From SZUA-230 sp964581095 (lineage in GTDB: Bacteria; Bacteroidota; Bacteroidia; Cytophagales; Cyclobacteriaceae), in NCBI GenBank assembly GCA_964581095.1, contig CAZONK010000130.1:1-9695 (forward strand): a stretch of 9,695 nucleotides of DNA. Reading direction: 5' to 3'. Shown here in pieces: positions 7,522-9,695 of the stretch. Position 1 is the first letter of the stretch, and every line of letters begins with the position of its first letter. Under the pieces are notes generated by a model. That model saw only the letters and a list, made by a program, of their open reading frames with translations, ran no database searches and was not told where the DNA came from. Position numbers and translations under genes: made by a program.

Positions 7522-7543
7522 TATCAATGTAACCTTATTGATA
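7522..7543 (+). terminator. Weak stem-loop after the phosphatase/barrel gene
   Basis: TATCAAT (7522-7528) and ATTGATA (7537-7543) form a perfect 7-base stem around an 8-base loop, starting 8 bases after the stop codon. The stem is AT-rich and no T-run follows directly, so it is a poor intrinsic terminator. It may protect the transcript end or be chance. If it does not terminate, the antiporter gene 144 bases downstream could be partly co-transcribed. Confidence 0.25.
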
Positions 7544-7641
7544 TTGGAGTATGCTGGTATTTACTGTAATTTTTTAAATTATTTTAAACAATAAATTAGT
7601 AGCTTGCACCGCTCACAATATCGGTTATATCCCTGAGAATA

Positions 7642-7651
7642 AGAATATTCT
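7642..7651. repeat. Palindrome AGAATATTCT just before the antiporter start
   Basis: This is a perfect 10-base palindrome ending 6 bases before the ATG at 7658. The preceding bases repeat AGAAT (7636-7640), so two direct copies of AGAAT are followed by ATTCT. It sits where a ribosome would bind and could be an operator or a small structure influencing translation, but in AT-rich DNA a 10-base palindrome can occur by chance. Confidence 0.3.
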
Positions 7652-7657
7652 GTTTTA

Positions 7658-8716
7658 ATGGCGCTGTTAGTCTATTTCTTTGCTCTAATTGTTTCCTTTT
7701 ACCTTCTTGCCGAGGTCAGTGACCGGTATTTTATTCCTGCTTTGGATAAAATTGCCCAGCGTTTTAACATGTCGCATGATATGGCCGGTGCCACCTTAAT
7801 GGCAATTGGGTCAAGTGCCCCGGAACTTTTTGTAGCAATTATTGCCCTTGTCAGGCCCGGTGATCATAGTGTAATCGGGATCGGAACCATCGTAGGTTCT
7901 GCTTTGTTCAACCTCCTTGTAATAATTGGAGCTTCTGCAGTTGTAAGGTCATCAGTTTTATCATGGCAACCCGTAGTGAGAGATCTTCTTTTTTACGCCC
8001 TTTCGATTGCATCTCTGTTTATTGTACTAAATGATGGGGTTGTTACCATGCTGGAAGCTGCCGTATTGGTAATATTTTATGGAGGTTACATTATGGCGGT
8101 TGTAAACTGGCGTAAAATATTCCCATATAAAGAAAAGGATAAAATAGAAGAAGAAGAAGAAGATGTAGAATTAAAAACAGGTTGGAAAAGAATGCTGATC
8201 CCATTGGATGTGTTACTTGAAAAACTATTTCCTCCCTCCAGGTTCTATTTCTCAAATTTTATTATATCCATTATAATTATTGCTGCCCTTTGCTGGGTAC
8301 TTGTGGAAAGCGCAATTGGCCTTGCAAACATTGTTCAAATCCCGGAAGTAATCATTGCACTCACAGTATTAGCTGTAGGAACATCTGTTCCTGATATGAT
8401 TTCATCGGTAATTGTTGCAAAGCAAGGACGTGGAGGAATGGCTGTTTCAAACGCAGTTGGGTCAAATATCTTTGACATTTTTATAGGACTTGGACTTCCC
8501 TGGCTCCTTTATATTATAATTACCGGAGATAATATCATTGGAGATAACCAGGAAACACTGGATGTTTCCATTCTTATATTATTCGGTTCGGCCATCTTTA
8601 TTTTCTTTGCACTCTTATTTAAAAAGTGGAAAATTGGGCCTAGGTTAGGATATTTTCTGATCATTATTTATGTGATGTACCTGATTTGGGAATTAACAAA
8701 AATCTACGTGAATTAG
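7658..8716 (+). CDS. NCKX (SLC24)-like sodium/calcium antiporter, CaCA superfamily
   Basis: This is a 352-residue inner-membrane antiporter expected to exchange Ca2+ for Na+. It has the two inverted alpha repeats that define the family. Alpha-1 (about 43-92) contains GATLMAIGSSAPELF, with ion-binding E56, then GIGTIVGSALFNLL. Alpha-2 (about 229-285) contains LAVGTSVPDMISS, with D246, then GRGGMAVSNAVGSNIFDIFIGLGLPWLL. D273 aligns with the aspartate that gives mammalian NCKX2 its K+ dependence (D575), and the MAVSNAVGSNIFD and LPWLL segments are closer to animal NCKX proteins than I would expect for an ordinary bacterial YrbG-type antiporter. About ten hydrophobic helices are visible, with a cytoplasmic-type acidic loop (EEEEEDVE, 164-171) between the halves, as usual. 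The ATG at 7658 gives a normal first helix. It is on the same strand as the upstream gene but 144 bases away, so an own promoter is likely. Confidence 0.92.
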   Translation: MALLVYFFALIVSFYLLAEVSDRYFIPALDKIAQRFNMSHDMAGATLMAIGSSAPELFVAIIALVRPGDHSVIGIGTIVGSALFNLLVIIGASAVVRSSVLSWQPVVRDLLFYALSIASLFIVLNDGVVTMLEAAVLVIFYGGYIMAVVNWRKIFPYKEKDKIEEEEEDVELKTGWKRMLIPLDVLLEKLFPPSRFYFSNFIISIIIIAALCWVLVESAIGLANIVQIPEVIIALTVLAVGTSVPDMISSVIVAKQGRGGMAVSNAVGSNIFDIFIGLGLPWLLYIIITGDNIIGDNQETLDVSILILFGSAIFIFFALLFKKWKIGPRLGYFLIIIYVMYLIWELTKIYVN

Positions 8717-8756
8717 CGATTCGTTCAATAATCTCACATTTCCATCAAATTCATTG

Positions 8757-8786
8757 TTGGATTCTATAAGATTGAAACCATATTTG
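8757..8786 (+). promoter_or_regulatory. Candidate Bacteroidota promoter of the M28 peptidase gene
   Basis: TTG at 8757-8759 is followed, after exactly 19 bases, by CATATTTG at 8779-8786, which matches TAnnTTTG at five of six fixed positions. This is the expected layout of a -33/-7 primary sigma promoter in the phylum. The -7 element ends 19 bases before the ATG at 8806, so the leader would be very short. It lies in the 89-base gap after the antiporter gene and indicates separate transcription of the peptidase. Confidence 0.55.
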
Positions 8787-8805
8787 TTATAAATAAAACA
8801 ATGAC

Positions 8806-9695
8806 ATGAGATATCTATATACTTCATTTTTTCTACTTGGCAGTGTACTTCTGTTTGCCCAAGACAAAGAACAGGTAAGAAAAATATTTAATGAAGCCTT
8901 GTCAAATGGCCAAAGCTATGAGGTCCTTGAATACCTGAGCAATGAAATTGGTGGACGGCTTGCGGGTTCCCCCCAGGCAGCCGCAGCTGTGGAATATACA
9001 AAGGAGGTCATGGTTGATTTTGGATTTGACACTGTGTTTCTACAACCAGTATTGGTCCCTCACTGGGTGAGAGGCACTGTAGAAAAAGCGAAAATTGTAA
9101 ATAGTAAAAAAATAGGATCCTCATCTGTAAATATTTGTGCACTTGGTAACTCAATCGGTACCGGGCCCGGTGGTATATCTGCCCAGGTTGTGGAGGTGAA
9201 GAATTTTGAAGAACTACGAAAATTGGGTAGTGGTATTGTAAAGGGGAAAATTGTTTTTTTCAGCAGGCCCCTGGATCCAACACATATCAATACCTTCAGG
9301 GCGTATGGCGGTGCTGTTAACCAGCGTGGTTCAGGTCCAATAGAGGCCGCCAAACTTGGTGCTATTGGTGTTGTGGTCCGATCCATGAATTTGTCACAGG
9401 ATGATATTCCGCACACAGGTGCAACGAACTATGCTGATGGCGTACCGAAAATTCCAGCTGTAGCACTCTCAACAAACGATTCGAATCTTCTGAGCTCCCT
9501 GCTGAAAGATGATCCTGACTTAAGCTTCTATTTTGAAACCCACTGCGAAATGAAACCTGATGTTTTGTCCTACAATGTGATTGGGGAAATTAAGGGTAGT
9601 CAATATCCTGATGAATACATTGTAGTTGGCGGACACCTTGATTCCTGGGATTTGGGTGATGGGGCCCATGATGATGGTGCCGGCTGCGTGCAATC
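8806..9695 (+). CDS. Secreted M28-family metallopeptidase, carboxypeptidase Q-like (partial, 3' end outside window)
   Basis: This is an open frame of 296 codons running off the window. The ATG at 8806 is chosen because another ATG at 8801 meets a stop after two codons, and because it gives a signal peptide (1-19, MRYLYTSFFLLGSVLLFAQ). Residues about 22-90 include SNEIGGRLAGSPQ (45-57), typical of the M28 N-terminal part. Residues about 120-245 form a protease-associated (PA) domain inserted in the peptidase, with IVKGKIVFFSRP and AAKLGAIGVVVRS. The zinc site begins with VGGHLDSWDLGDGAHDDGAG: H277 and bridging D289 as metal ligands and D279 as the supporting acid, matching carboxypeptidase Q (plasma glutamate carboxypeptidase). 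The remaining ligands lie beyond the window. It probably removes terminal residues from short peptides in the periplasm or outside the cell. Confidence 0.92.
   Translation, partial: MRYLYTSFFLLGSVLLFAQDKEQVRKIFNEALSNGQSYEVLEYLSNEIGGRLAGSPQAAAAVEYTKEVMVDFGFDTVFLQPVLVPHWVRGTVEKAKIVNSKKIGSSSVNICALGNSIGTGPGGISAQVVEVKNFEELRKLGSGIVKGKIVFFSRPLDPTHINTFRAYGGAVNQRGSGPIEAAKLGAIGVVVRSMNLSQDDIPHTGATNYADGVPKIPAVALSTNDSNLLSSLLKDDPDLSFYFETHCEMKPDVLSYNVIGEIKGSQYPDEYIVVGGHLDSWDLGDGAHDDGAGCVQ

Noticed and set aside
8147..8164. GAA repeat as a phase-variable microsatellite
   Set aside because: It is only five GAA codons in a row, in frame, coding for the acidic loop typical of these antiporters; changes in number would not shift the frame.
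9060..9416. 118-codon minus-strand open frame near the right end
   Set aside because: It is antisense to the M28 peptidase, whose plus-strand frame stays open and carries family motifs throughout.
1..9695. CRISPR arrays, tRNA or rRNA genes
   Set aside because: No regularly spaced repeats and no recognisable tRNA or rRNA sequence were seen on either strand.

Overview
The window looks like chromosomal DNA of a member of the Bacteroidota. It is AT-rich and its genes lack clear Shine-Dalgarno sequences. Two sites match the Bacteroidota promoter pattern (TAnnTTTG, one with a TTG 19 bases upstream). The gene families also fit: an IS1380-type transposase, an HD/Pycsar-effector-type membrane protein, a SdiA-regulated-type lipoprotein, a metallophosphatase joined to an Omp85-like barrel, and a secreted M28 peptidase. 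Genus or species cannot be read from it.

Layout. Positions 1 to about 1565 are an IS1380-family insertion sequence with an intact transposase on the minus strand; its left end lies at or just outside the window start. Next, also on the minus strand (1614-2837), is a 407-residue protein that joins an HD phosphohydrolase domain to a membrane domain resembling Pycsar antiphage effectors (DUF5706/PycTM type), with no nucleotide cyclase beside it. A 65-base, very AT-rich divergent gap separates it from a plus-strand run. That run begins with a beta-propeller lipoprotein (2903-3817). After 6 bases, in the same frame, comes a 1229-residue exported protein (3824-7513) with a purple-acid-phosphatase-like domain, an unassigned middle region carrying kinase-like motifs, and an Omp85-type outer-membrane barrel. 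After 144 bases follows a cation/Ca2+ antiporter of the NCKX (SLC24)-like type (7658-8716). The window ends inside a secreted M28 metallopeptidase of the carboxypeptidase Q type (8806 to beyond 9695), which has its own promoter candidate.

How the parts may work together. The lipoprotein and the phosphatase/barrel protein are the one pair that looks tightly coupled, and both are predicted to sit at the cell envelope. A role in phosphate ester or phosphoprotein metabolism at the cell surface is possible but is inference. The antiporter and the peptidase look like independent housekeeping or envelope genes. The HD/Pycsar-like gene is divergently transcribed and is the only part with a link to known defence biology. 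The best candidates for something undescribed are the middle domain of the 1229-residue protein (phosphatase, kinase-like fold and barrel in one chain) and the HD-plus-Pycsar-effector fusion without a cyclase.
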